Assembly (NCBI RefSeq): GCF_036417845.1
Contig: NC_089979.1
Coordinates: forward strand, 121,553,415-121,617,414
Direction of reading: 5' to 3'
From: Apteryx mantelli
Lineage: Eukaryota > Chordata > Aves > Apterygiformes > Apterygidae
Length of the DNA stretch: 64,000 nucleotides
The notes beneath the pieces are model-generated. The model was not told the DNA's origin. It did no database searches and saw nothing but the letters and a program-made list of their open reading frames with translations. Positions 12,873 to 25,760 of the stretch are shown in pieces; the stretch's first letter is position 1, and each line of letters starts with the position of its first letter. A program made the position numbers and the translations under genes.

Positions 12873-13894
12873 CTTCCCCCAGAAAGGCATTCCATGTTGA
12901 CTTAATATTGCTAAGTGATGAATAATCTTGTCACTTTTTTTGGTGAAGTTATTGTTCAAGTTTCCCATCAAGTACTTTCTGAAAAATTGTTTCTCCTGAA
13001 ATCAACTTTGATACTGTTTCAGATCACAGCTTGGGTTAAAGAAGTCCTTTTCTGGGCCAAGGAGCAAATGGAAGCAGGAAGCATTAAGATACCTTTTTAC
13101 TTCTTCTCTTAGGTGCATGCAATACCTTTCTAGACTATCTTAGGTGAAACTCCAAATCTCCAGTGTCATCTGAAAAATTAACAGCCATAAGAATAACTTG
13201 CAACATCTAAAGAAAGAATAATTTAAACACTTGGCTAAATTCTGTTCTCCCTAACTCAGGTATATCTCCATGTAGTCCCGCAGTATCACTTAGGATTCTC
13301 ACCAATAAACCCAACTAAGATTTGTCCCTATTTCTAGGCATTCATTTATAAACCTAGCATTTCTCTACAAGAAAGAGTGCAATGCCACTTTGCAGCTAAG
13401 CAGTAGTAACATGAATCTTGGTGAAAAAAAATTGTTGTATTTATCTCCTGAAATGATTCTTTAAAAAAAGCATTAGGAAATTACATATCTTTGATCTCAT
13501 ACAAAAAACTGTTTTCTAACTGAACCAGAAAATCTTAGAATATCTGCTACAGCATCTCATGGTTCAGTGAACAGGTTCGTCTCAATTATCAGGCAAAAGG
13601 TCCATTTTTCCTCAAGTTATCTTCCTGTCATTCAGTATGTTGCCATTACTGACTATGAGTCATTACAGCTTCTCTGAAACTTAAAATGAACCGCTCTGGG
13701 TTCATTTGCAGCAAAGCTTCTCTGTTGCTCTATGAAGACCCTTTGAGATCTGCTGAGAGAAGCACATTATAAGGTCCATGATTTATTCTTTAGGAACTTA
13801 TTTCTAAAGGTAGCGAAATACCTTTCTAGTTTTGACATCTGCTCAATCCTGGGAATGTGAAAAGTACAGCAAAGTCTAAGAAAAGGGCATATTT

Positions 13895-13912
13895 AAAAAA
13901 AAAAAAAAAAAA
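13895..13912. repeat. Poly-A run
   Basis: An uninterrupted run of 18 A. No associated gene copy or SINE body is recognised upstream. Confidence 0.9.
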
Positions 13913-16291
13913 CAGAAAGGAGATGGAAAGAATTATATAAAAGCTAGAGAAATACAACCTGAATTGTTAAGATCAGCCCCTACCTTCACCTTCAAGCCTC
14001 AGTGGACTTTGACTTTCATTACATTACTGCTGAATGGAGATTTCTTCACTTGAAGAAACAACGATAATTTTCATAGTTCATCCTTAATTACTTCATGATT
14101 CCTGAATTAAAGTACCTTAATTTGATTGCAAACAAAAGTCTCTAATGTCCTACTTGAAAGACCTGCAAAATCTAAAGCATATTCAGAACATGTTTTCCCA
14201 TGAGCTAAGAAGGATCTTATTATATAAAACTGTAGACACACAGCTGAAGAAATATCAACAATAATATTCTCCATGCATTTAATTTTCTGAGATAAATGAA
14301 TTTGTAAAATAGTAATTGAAGCTGACATCTGCTCTTGGAAGAAGCATGAATTAGAATTTAAAGCTGTTAGTTGAGTACTAACTACTGAAACTATGATATA
14401 GCTTGTGAAAAGAGGCAATGGCTTTTTACTTTGGGCTTAATGTCCAATACCAAAGGCAAAAACCCCATGTAACTTGCCCCATCACTTTATTTAGAGTGGA
14501 GCATTTAAATCCACAATGAATATGAATGTTTTTCTCTGGTCAGCAAGTGGAATAATATTGTAAATCCTTCATTTGGGGATAAAACCTCCCTTCAGAGAGA
14601 AACTGGTAGTAACTACGGGCCAAATCCTCATTGCTCTAAATAGATGCCATGGCCTCTTGTGGAAGATAGCAGGAGCTTCAGCAAAGTACTCCCCTCCCTC
14701 TGTGTTGCCCATTTCCCACAAAACAAAACACAACACAACAAAACATGGTGCCTTACATTGCCCTGAAACAGAAAAGGTTTTGATCTTTCAGGGAAACAAG
14801 AAGCAATAGAAGTAAATCTCATGATGAATAAACAAGTTCTCTTTGAGTCTTTTCAAACTCTTTCAACAATCTCCATTTTCCCCACCTCTCTTTCCTCACC
14901 AGACTTGCTGTTCTTTGTGGATAAATAGACAAAACTTATCATCAGTTGAGTCAAACCTCAATTTTGCACTTCTGAAGCTCTTCCTATACTAACAAACCCA
15001 CTGCTGACACTAAGAATAAGAGAAAAAGCAAGTCTGTGTATATAGAGCTCTTTTTCAGGAGATTCTACAGCAAATAGATTATAAGGACTAATATTTGGTT
15101 GACAAACATGTATTATTCCTACTTTTTAAATGTAATTTTAATATGACCTCTAGATGTGGCACAGATTGAGTGTTTATTTTTCAAGAATTAATATCAATAA
15201 AGGGAGTTAATTAAAGAAGGAAAAATGATTATCAGCTGATGAAATCATATATTATATTTCAGTGGTAGATCTGGAAATTTGAGAGCAATTCTGTCCTAGT
15301 TTCAGAGGTGCAGTAATACTGCAGTAGTATAATAACACTGTATTATAGACATTAGATAATACCTGCAGCACAAAAGACTGACTTTTAACTTGTTCCTGTT
15401 AGTATGTTATTTTTTCAATATAGATTTGAAACATCATTTTTTGTTTTATCGTCTTAAGAAGCTTAGTTATTGACAGACTATTTAAATCTAGCAGCCCAGT
15501 GAGAAATTTTACTATTAAATTACAGTCAGTATTTATGTCCTTCAAGGGTGTTATCTGATACACTTGTAGACTGATCTTTTGGTAAAAGTAATACAGTTTA
15601 GTGTCTACACAGGATTATCTGAAACATATTTCCACAGGTTGGAGTCTCTTTACATACATTCTGAGATAACCTAGCCATGGTAAAAGTATTTTAAAGAACA
15701 TCCTGTTTTTTACCAGTGTCACGGCATGCAAAGTGTTTCTAGAAAAATCATCATTCTAACTCATTCAGCATCACTGAGCTAGATCAAGCAAAAATTCAAG
15801 GCACATTTAACAGATCCCTGATCCAATTTACTTTGTTTATTAATGCATTTGTTTTAAACACAGATGTGTCTAAACAGCAGCACAATATACAGCTGCTTCT
15901 TGAATCTGGGCATGCAAGAATACAATAGTTATCTCTGAAGAATCAATAATTATACACAGTTCTCACAAGAAAATGTTAGAAAGGAGAATAACTGCAGTAT
16001 CTTTTATTCAGTTGTGTGGTAATTCAGGTTAATGCTGATTTTCTTTTATATGCCTCGATTTCTGTGTGACTCTCCTGATTTAGGGCCTCACACCAAAATG
16101 AGAATTATAAAACTAAAATTTTGCCAGTTAAAGAAAGAAAAAGACATGCAGATTTATGCATTTCAGTGAAACAATTATAATACTAAACATACATAGTTTT
16201 TTGGTCCATGGGAGCAGTCTTTTGCTATATTGCATTAAAAGTTAATATTGATGTAAAATAACCCATTTCTGAGTTACCAATATGCCAGTCC

Positions 16292-16350
16292 TGTCAAAAG
16301 GCTGTCAACATGTCAAAGCATGTCAATGGAGGGATTAATGGAATTAGCCA
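16292..16350. promoter_or_regulatory. Candidate intronic enhancer core
   Basis: TGTCAA occurs at 16292, 16303, 16311 and 16321, at spacings of 11, 8 and 10 bases. Immediately after come GGATTA (16332-16337) and ATTAATGGAATTA-type homeodomain cores. TGTCA (complement TGACA) is the core recognised by TALE homeodomain proteins such as MEIS and TGIF, and TAAT is the general homeodomain core. The observation is the clustering and near-helical spacing. Any enhancer activity is inference. Confidence 0.3.
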
Positions 16351-16600
16351 GTACGGAGTTGGACAATTAACAGTAAGGACATTGCAAGCCCTGCAGTAAT
16401 TTGCTAATGAAACTTTCAGCTAGGCTTGCATACAGTACAGCAAGAGAGGGAAATAACGCAGCACACAAATGGTGATTATGCTAAACAAACTTACAAGGTT
16501 AGCATAAAAATAATAACACTTTTAAGTAAACCTACCGAAAAGAAATTTTAAAAGTTAAATAAAAAGCCTGCTGTGGCTCTTAAGATGCTCGATTATGATA

Positions 16601-16660
16601 AGTATATATGCATATACATATGTATATCTATATATACATAAAAATATTGACATATACACA
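16601..16660. repeat. TA/CATA simple-repeat tract
   Basis: Interleaved TATATA, CATATACATATG and ACATA units. It is an ordinary AT-rich microsatellite. Confidence 0.75.
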
Positions 16661-19600
16661 AATAACTTTGTGTGTAAAGTTACCGTGCAACAATTTGGGC
16701 TAAATTCAAATCTACCTCCAGAGGAAGGAGCCTGAAGGTAGATGGATTAAGCCCACAATTATTTTCAGGTCCCTTTCCACATCTGTAGCACTGGAAAAAG
16801 TTCATAGCACAAAACAGAATTAAGTCCAATACATATTCTGGCAGTGCCATGTTACATAATACTACTGAGAAAGTAAGAAAAGCAATTAACTATGAAGAGT
16901 AGACCTATGATACTTAAAAAGGCCCAGAAGAATTTATGCATTCAGCTCTCTCTGGCTCTCCATCAAAACAAGACAAGCTTTACAAAACTATTTAGGCACT
17001 TAAAGAGGCAGATAGAGGTCTAGTACTTTTATTTTTCTCCCAGAGAACAAACATTTAATACCTAAACTCTTTTCAAAATAGGACCCTGGTCATTCCTCTA
17101 TCTCAAATCTCTTGGAAAGTCAAACACTACCACATTTAACTGCCTGAAAATACAGCATATAAAAGACCAATGAAGATTTCTGTTAACATTTACATAAATA
17201 TAACAATGATAATACAGTATCTAAGTAATTCATTCCAGCTAGTATATTCACAGAGATAAAACCCAAGCCTACTCAGAAACATGACTGAACCAGAAAAATT
17301 GCCTTTAAGCTAAAGTGCATTTTTACAATACTCAGCACTTCTTTCCAGGATCAATATCATTCTTCTCAGGAGCCAAGCCAATGGAGAAACATATCTAATG
17401 TGTTACCTTAAACTTAACAGCAAGTACTAATATCCTCTGTTTTTGTCCTACACTTTGGCCATGTCTGGTTAACATTCCCAGTGTAAATATAGCACAGTTG
17501 GCTTGGTCCTATCTCTAAATGTTGAAGCCAAATGACTCATGAAAACAAGCTCTGCAGCAAGGAGATCCATAACAGAAGGAAACGGACCTGCAGCTGAGCC
17601 ATTCCTCTGGCACTGCAGCACCCTCAGAAGTCATGGCTGCTTCCTTTGGAATGACTGGAGACACGTCATTTCCACTCCTCTAATCTCTCCTTCATGCCAG
17701 ATGGTTTGCAAGTTGCCCGGATCTCCAGTATTTTACCCCATAATCTATTTTTTACTTATACCAGCTCTGCATTGCTCACAACCTTTCACATAGGAAATAT
17801 GTGATTTATACCTCAATGACTTACATATAGGTAAGAAAGAAATCACTTTATGATGACTTAGAAAAAAAATTGTAGAAGGAAAGAAGGAAAAGGACTGATT
17901 TTTCTTTCAGATAAGTATAGTATTAGAGTAGCAAGCAGATGAAGACAAAAGAAATACAGCAAACAGTAGATGTTCGTAGTCCTGGCTAGGGTTTAGTGAA
18001 TGCCATTTGCGTATGAGCTGCCTATACTACTTCCAAGTACGTCTGTAAACCTTCCAAGGTCAGAATGCTGCATCTAGTAAACCCTGGCATGATACTTTAA
18101 GTGGTACTGTATTGAAACCAGACTATATAATTAGTGCTGTGTGAAAGCATCCTCACATTTGCAAACTATTGGCAAAATCAAGAAGCTTGAAAACTGAATA
18201 GCTCAATCAATGTATTATGTATGCGTGGCATGGAAAACTAGGGAAACGCTTTTTGTGCAAAACAAAAAGATGTATTAGTCTAATTCTTTTAATGTTTTGA
18301 GTGTTTTGGGCTACTGGACATTTTAAAATGAGTGAGTCTAGGCTCATAATTATTTGTGTTTTGCTAATGGAATACAATTTTCAAACTGGATAAAAACTGT
18401 CTAGCATTAAAGTAATTATGACATTAGTATCCACTTTAAACAAAAAAATCCTCAAACATTTAGGATAATGAAATGACTCATGGATCTTTGACATGCAGCT
18501 CAGTAAAGAAATTGAAAATGCTGAGTTTTCTTTAAATATTTAAGTAAATTCACAAAATCTTATGCTTTCTTTTAGATGCTGGACCTGAGGCTCAAGGAAT
18601 GTGCAAAATGAGCACCAGAATGAGCACCCAAGAAAATACATCAAAGCTTCCTCATGCCCTTTTGTATATTAGCTAACAGAAATGCTCACTCTGGCTACTA
18701 AGTTTGGTCTCTTTATTTATTTCAAAGTACATCACTTTGACAAGAACTGCTGCTATGATGGCACTGGGAGGTGACATTCCCTTTCCATCCACAGAAGCAA
18801 GATGGAAAGGAGCAGTATAAACTTCTCAAAGAACAAGCCATGACCTGCAAGAATGATCAAGTACAGGCAAAAGCTGAATGGGTGGACACCCAACCTAACT
18901 TTATACATTAATTTTGGCTACTGCCTCAGGCACTGGCAAGAGAGAAACAAAATTTCTGTCACAGAGAAATTCAGAATAGGAGCCTCACACATATGCTCTC
19001 GACTATCCTATGTCTTTTCACATGATGAGTCCACAGAAGATAGCAGGCACCTAGGAAATGTTCCTAAAACTAGTGTGAATATCCTCCTGTATGGCTATTC
19101 TGTTCAATACCTGATTAAACCGGGCAGCTGAATACTGTTGAATATTTAAATAACTTTGCTGAACTGGAGTCTTTATCCTTGGCACCTCTACTGTGACAAA
19201 AAATGTAGCAACTAACCATCAACATTTCTGGCCAACTTTATACTGAAGTATAGCAAATGACCTAATATTGATTTAATTTAGGCTACATTTAAGCTTCACA
19301 CTGCAGACCACTTCAGAGAAGCCCACAGTTGTGTCCTATGTGACAGATTGGTGCAAAATTCCAAGACAGTGTTTGGATTAGGTCTCCCTGGGACTTCAAT
19401 ATGTAATTCCGTTTTCCAAAATCATCAAGCTGGAGCAATATATAAACACCATTTCAAATGCGAACAAACCAAAAAAAACCTAGTAAAACACACTGTTCTC
19501 TCCAAATACCTTTCAGTAGCAGCTGTTCAATCCCTACATCACTCATAGCTGGCAGAGTAGCACATTAAAATCTATTTAATCAGTACATCCCTGTCTAACA

Positions 19601-22600
19601 AATTATGGTTCACTTGCAACTTTCAATGAGCTCAGGCATACTTGAGAGCGAGTACACTTCCTACTTAAGTCCTTTCTCCTTCCCAACAGAACACACCTCC
19701 AGGGAAAGTCCACCCAACATCTACTCAAAGCACTAAATCAAATAATTAGTTTCTTTACTGCAGTACTTCAAAGATGTGCAGAAATAAATGTACAGAAACT
19801 CTCCTCTGCTTTAGGCATTTCAGGAATATTTAACTTAAGACTATCCGGTGCTCATTCAATCACTTCAGTATGACCTTTCTTTCTGAATTTTTAAGATAAA
19901 TGGTACATTTGATGAGAATGTCACAAACACAAGAAGCATATATTCACACTGCTCATGAATCTAAACCAATAGCATTATGAGCATTCACAGGAACAGAATA
20001 AAAATACTATCAAATGCCTTTTCTCTATGACTTCTGAAAGATAATTTTACCTACACTCAGCAGGTGATGATGAAGTCTTTTGCCTGATCATGGTATGCTG
20101 CTGTGTATAAGACTTCAGGGACTGACTAAGAGGTACTTACTGCTGTGCTGAAGGATTTTAATTTACCTAAAATTTGGGGCATAAAAGCCTTTTCCTTTTA
20201 CTGGTATACATTTTATTGAATTAAAGTTCACTGCTATTAAACTGACTCATTGTATGTGTTCATGGATACCTCCAGGATACGAAAGGAGCACAAACACTGT
20301 ACTAATAATTTTTTTCCTTCTTTCTAATGTCTTTAAATCTTTAGATATCTTCAGGACAGAAAGAACAAGACAAAAATTCTGCTCCATAGATATTTGATTA
20401 TTCTAACATTAGCCTTACTCTGTAAAACACAAATCCTGATTTTACAAGCAAACCCCAAGAAAAAAGAATTTTGACTACAATTCTGAGGAGGCTTCAAGGG
20501 GAATAATATCTTCACTCACTGGAACACCTGGAACGCAAATACTACTTAATATAGAGAGGTGCAATAGCAATATCCTTTTGCACAAAAACCCAAATAAGGC
20601 ACTTTTTTCCTACAAATTTCTGCACAAACATGCTTTATTTCTCACCCTTCTCTTTTCCATATTAGAATATGAACCCCTGTACTGACTTGAGATGTCAAGT
20701 GGGCATCATAAGACTTTCCATAGGCTCATGGTACTTGTGTGCTTCTGCAGGGCACTTCATTGTGGGGTGACAACTGAGGTGGTCTTACACTTGGAAAGAA
20801 GGACACATAATAGGATACAGTAATCTGAAAAGAAGCAGAATAATTTTTTCAGCTAGAGGGCTAAAAATTTTGGTTCTGTCTCTTTTACTGTAGATTCTGA
20901 CATCTTTCATTGCTTTGAATGTGGCATGTGCAGAGTCATCCAGTATAGCCAGGAATGGGAATGATCAGGGGAATGAGATGGGGCCAGGACAGAAAACACT
21001 AAGACATGAGTCCTTCTGTTTCCTGCATCTAACATGATTCCTCAGCCTAAAAACCTGACATGAGGAATATGAATCACAGAACTGTGATTTATATATTTGG
21101 CTGACTTCCCACCACAATACGTAAGGCTGGGAGGGAGAATAATAAGCAAAACTCAGATAACCTGTGCAAGAGCCAGTTCAAGAAACGAAGATTTTTTATC
21201 AATACTGCAGAAGATCCCAGTATTGAAATTGTTAGCACTGAAGTAGAAATTTTTGCTGAGAGAATGAACTCCACTTGAATGATAAAGTTAAATCCCTGGT
21301 GCTACAAACTTCATAATGAATACTGATACCAAGTATAAGTAACTAGAAATTGTTGTCACTGGAGTAGATGATTTTATCATGACCATTACTGAAAGAGGAC
21401 AGGGATTCAAAATGCTGGAACAGGGAATGCAAGGGGGATTGGAAAGCAGATGTTTGCGAAAATATTCTGGGACTATAATGAACGAAGCTTGTGACTGAAT
21501 CATAAACAGTATCAGACTGTCTATGAGTTAAGCCCTGAGCAATTTTTATTTAAAATAGATGGAGATAAAGGATTCCTACCTACCATATTCGAGAACATCA
21601 GTGGCTTCCTTCTACATCCCTGTAAAGACTCTTAGCACAACTTCCTGACACCCTCTCATATGAATATATGTATACAGCCGTGCACAAGAATGCAGCAGAA
21701 GCCACTTAAACTGGCACTCTGATAAACAGCACGTCTATGTACTGTCATAGAAAACATTCAGGGCAGCACACTCTAATGACTCCAAGTAATAAGCACATGA
21801 CATCTTGTCAAGTGAATGTCCTGCTACAGTTGCTTGCAAGCATGCATCATTTACATGTGTCAATTAAGAATGACCAAAAGGCCTTCTCTGCAGTTAGACC
21901 CTGTGCTCACTTTACATAGATCTACCATTTTATCAGAGCTAATGAGAGAGTTTCCTTCATTAATGTAATTTGCAATGTGTAGGCACAATGCTTACTTTCT
22001 GAGCAATTTTTGAGTTTCCCTCACCACAATTATCCCTGTTAATATCTGATAATAGCACCAATCACAAATTTTCATACTTCTGTTTCCATAGTGATGTGGT
22101 ACCTAGACAGATTCCACTGCACTTTCATATTGTCTCCACTGTTCTTCTTTTCTATTTCCTTACAAGAACTCCAGCTACTCATTTTCTATAAGACAAAAGA
22201 AAACACATTCTCTCTTTTATTAGAAGTTGTCAACTGGAAGACCCCATCATAAGTCTGTGACTTCCCAAGTAAAACTGAATAGAACAAGTCTAAATTATAT
22301 TAATCTTGTCCAAGCAGCACTGCTGTGCAGATGAGGTATGATGCATTAGGTGAAGTTTGTTGAGGGATGAACAGAACAGCTGATGCTTCATGCATCATTT
22401 TGCAGTTAGATGTACTCCCTTCTCCCCACTGACAACTGCCCCACTGTGCTCTAAGCATACATTTTGCCTGTATAGCAATTTGCAGGGATCTCTTCGTGTA
22501 TGTGTGGTTCTGTACCATGCTCACTTGCTTGTTTGACACTCTCATTTCTAAGAAATTAACACAGTCTCACCTTAACATATTCAGAAAATGGCAAGGCCAT

Positions 22601-22702
22601 AGTATATTTAGGAGAAAGGGCTATAAACTGAGTAGACATTTTGATATACATCTTTAACTAGTTATTGTAAGTCACAAGAATAAATCTGTACACTTATTTA
22701 CC

Positions 22703-22730
22703 AAAAAACAAACAAAAACAAACAAAAAAA
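22703..22730. repeat. A-rich (CAAA)n tract
   Basis: A short low-complexity tract of AAAC/AAAAC units inside the last NEK11 intron. Confidence 0.7.
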
Positions 22731-24587
22731 CCCAAGCCCCTTTATTTTACTCTTAATGAATATAACTTAAAAATGGTTCATGGGTATGGTCTGCTGGATG
22801 TTCTCAAGATGGCAGTTGGGTGGGCCTTTTGGCCTCCAGATGCCGTTGGTTTGCTTTCAGGAGTTAAATAACTAGGAAAATGTTCCAGAATTGAGAGGTC
22901 TAATGCATTACATGCAAGTTATTCCAGGTAATCAGGCTGTTCATTAACATATGTCTGTTTTATGAACTATTCTGGGATGTGTCAATTCCAAAGGATCATA
23001 TGGCATTTCAACTTTTTCATGCCATTAGGTGCCTATTCTACAAAGTTCAAAGGTTTCTGAGCAGATCAAAGCCACCAAATTGTGAAAACTGACAAACAGC
23101 CCTGAAAAATAGAGTCTGAAAGAAGCCAGTGGTTTAATAATACCTCAGCCCTAAAGGCAATGACCATGAAGTTCAAAAGGTTGAGACACAGCAACATCTT
23201 CAGTAACAAGAATAAGGAACTCAAGGAACCAAAAGTTATGTATTCTCTTTCCAGGCCTCCTATATCTACTCCTATATATACTGTAACTTGGAACAAGTCA
23301 AATGTGTAACAGTTTTCAGTGCAGATTTATCCCATTACTACGAGAATGCAATGTGAAGGCTGTAAGATCAGTAAGTATTTTGGCTAAACAACCTCACCTT
23401 ACAACCAGTTGGCACGCCATGATGCATTTTTTGATTTTGAAAAGTGTTTTCCATGAAAATGAAATGGAAAGGAATTAGATTGGCAAACTGGAGACCTGGT
23501 TTCACAACATGGGCCAAGCCATAAGTGAAATCCTAGGAGCTGCTGCATCTTGACATATCATAAAACAGAACAGCTTCTATCTGAAGTAAATCTGATTGGA
23601 ATTTCTCTTGAATACACAGTCTGTTTTGTACTCCAAAGTGTTTTAGAAAGTGATCAATGTCAATGCTGTTGTGGTTGGGTTCATTTTCTGTAGGGGATTC
23701 ACTTAAATAACTAATAGCACTAACTGTTTGTATTTACTATTTGTGTTCCCAAAATACCTGCCATATCTTTGGCCCTGTCCACTCACACAAGACAAAACTG
23801 ACCTTTTCTAAAAGTGCTTACAATCTAAGATCAGCTGAAATGGTGCAACACTGTAAAGAAGATCTGAGTTCAGAGATAATACATAGCATCATAAGTACCA
23901 GATCAGTACCTAAATAAGGGTACAATAAATCTTTGAAGGCAAGAAGTTACTAACAACTTACTGGAAGAAGCTCAAAATATCTTAACCAGCAAACATGCTA
24001 TAAAGGAAGTATCTTTGCTGTATTAAGAGAGTGAAATCTTTATTAATAAAGCTGGGATTTCAATGACGCTGAAAGCAATTAGATGTTGAGTTTCAAAGGG
24101 AACTGCACAGGTAACTTCTTTTGTCTTATTTGAAAATCCTAGCCAACAGCAATAATGTTTGTGTTTAGTCAGACTATCATCATGGGAAACAAATCTTCTA
24201 GCCTCTTGTGCCAGCCAAGTGTGGGTAAGGGAGCGAACTTGATGGGAACATCAATATATATGCAGTTGATTCAGGGGTAGGTGTTGAGATGACAAAGTAA
24301 GAGAAATTCAGAATGACCCAGACAGCTATGAAGACAAACTAGACCCTAGAAAGGATGACAGTGATTGTGCAGATTACAAGAAAACATTCAAAAGTGACAG
24401 CCAGCCTTCACCCTCGGTTGCGGTAAATAGGCATCCAGTTTGTAATGAATACCTTAGGATCCACTCCTTTTAGTTTGGGGGAATTTGGGGGGCAAGGACA
24501 CAACATTGTTTGTTTTGCTGTGTTCTGCTGTGATTCAAAACCATCCTCTTTATCATGATACCGGTAACACATAAATACGCTACTTAC

Positions 24588-24684
24588 TCCCTCATGCGTT
24601 TCAGCTTGGTCCCAGCCATAGTGCTGTTGAGAGCTCTGAATCCCTGGGGCACTTCAGGAGCCACTCTGGTGATGGTCCCAGAGC
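24588..24684 (-). CDS. NEK11: NEK11 internal exon, penultimate
   Basis: A 97-base exon (2 + 31 codons + 2) with acceptor TTGATTTGTAG and donor GTAAGT. It encodes a segment containing ITRVAPEVPQGF and FRALNSTMAGTKLKRMRE. The human protein as I recall it has a closely similar MARTKMKRMRESAMQ at this point, so the motif fixes both identity and exon order. It lies between the acidic linker and the C-terminal helical domain and has no catalytic role. The basic KLKRMRE stretch leads directly into the terminal exon. Both junction phases agree with the neighbouring exons. Confidence 0.94.
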
Positions 24685-25160
24685 CTACAAATCAATGCAC
24701 AGACACATAACCTTATTCACCTTCATCTCCTGAGCACTATTGCAGAGCCAAGGGCAGTCAGAAGGAGGACGACTATTCCCATTTCTCACAAGGTAATGCC
24801 ACATTAATTAAAGATGAATTATAATGTAATTCCCTGTAGAAGACATTGAAGGAAAATTGTTGTCGCAGTTGTGGTGCCTTTAAGATATAAATCTACTTGT
24901 CACTCAGAAAGGAGTTGCCCTTAATTTGGATTTAATAATCTAACAGAAAGAATCCACATGAGAAAGTGCTGAGACACATAAATATTAAAAAAAAGGAAAT
25001 TTTCTTAGACAATGTTTATTTTCCTCTGTTGTTCTTGCACTTATTTATAAGAGCAAGAGCCTTTTTTCTAACAGGCAAGTCTCTTCCTTGGCTTGATCAT
25101 ACTGTAAATTTTCAGTATTTTACATAAAACATCAATTTCCCTTTCAGATGAAGGGATTTC

Positions 25161-25250
25161 TTATATATATATTTATATATATATATGTAAATAAAAGATA
25201 TAAAAAATATACATATACACACACAGGCACAGGCACACACATATTCTATT
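25161..25250. repeat. TA and CA microsatellite
   Basis: TATATATATA-type blocks are followed by A-rich sequence and then ACACACACAGGCACAGGCACACAC. It is a compound microsatellite next to the 3' end of an old CR1. Confidence 0.85.
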
Positions 25251-25324
25251 TACACACATTATGGGGTACTGAGATATTTAATAACCTAATACTCACAGAG
25301 TGTTGTGGTATTCAGCCACAGAAA

Positions 25325-25760
25325 CATAGAACCACAGAATAATAAAGGACTGCCAGGGTTGGCAACTCAGATATCCTACTATTTTATATGGCAACCACGT
25401 CATACAAGCCCCTTCATAACCTGATCAAATGTCAGGTCCAAATTTATAATTTATTTATTTATTGCCCCTACTGCTCCTATTGGAAAACAATTTCCAAAGC
25501 CTTACTGCGATCTGGTAGCTAAAAGCCCTCCTAATTTCCAGACAAAATTTACTCATTGGCCAGTTTGTGCTCATTTTTCTCCTGTGCCAAAACTCTCCTT
25601 CAGCTTACTCAGTTCTTCCCTCCCATTTTGCATACTCCATTTATTTAGAATTGGAAATAAAGATCCTTTCCGCTTTCACTGTGCTAAGGCTAACAAAATA
25701 GCTATTTTAGTTTCCTCTTGCAAAATATTCAGCATTAGGAGTTCACTTCCCAAGCGAGGA
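25325..25760 (-). mobile_element. Ancient CR1/L3-type LINE fragment
   Basis: The plus strand shows the reverse complement of a CR1 3' region. It starts with CATAGAACCACAGAATAATA, the usual CR1 end. Further on come CATTGGCCAGTTTGTGCTCAT, CTGTGCCAAAACTCTCCTT and GCTTACTCAGTTCTTCCCTCC, which follow the old CR1/L3 consensus seen across amniotes. It is heavily diverged and 5'-truncated, with no open frame, so it is an old insertion. The right boundary is fuzzy. Confidence 0.75.

Larger units (their letters stand above)
6072..24587 (-). other. NEK11: Last NEK11 intron (18.5 kb), nearly repeat-free
   Basis: The intron separates the penultimate and terminal coding exons, with donor GTAAGTAG and acceptor TCTGCAG. 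I recognise no CR1, LTR or other sizeable mobile element in it, which is notable for its length. It contains poly-A/T runs near 9811, 12858 and 13895 and a TATA-rich microsatellite near 16.6 kb. It also contains a TGTCAA cluster near 16.3 kb and plus-strand exon-like segments at 6591-6696, 7355-7478 and 7933-8071. Small open frames elsewhere in it (for example 14107-14418 and 18853-19131) have no supporting motif. Confidence 0.85.
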
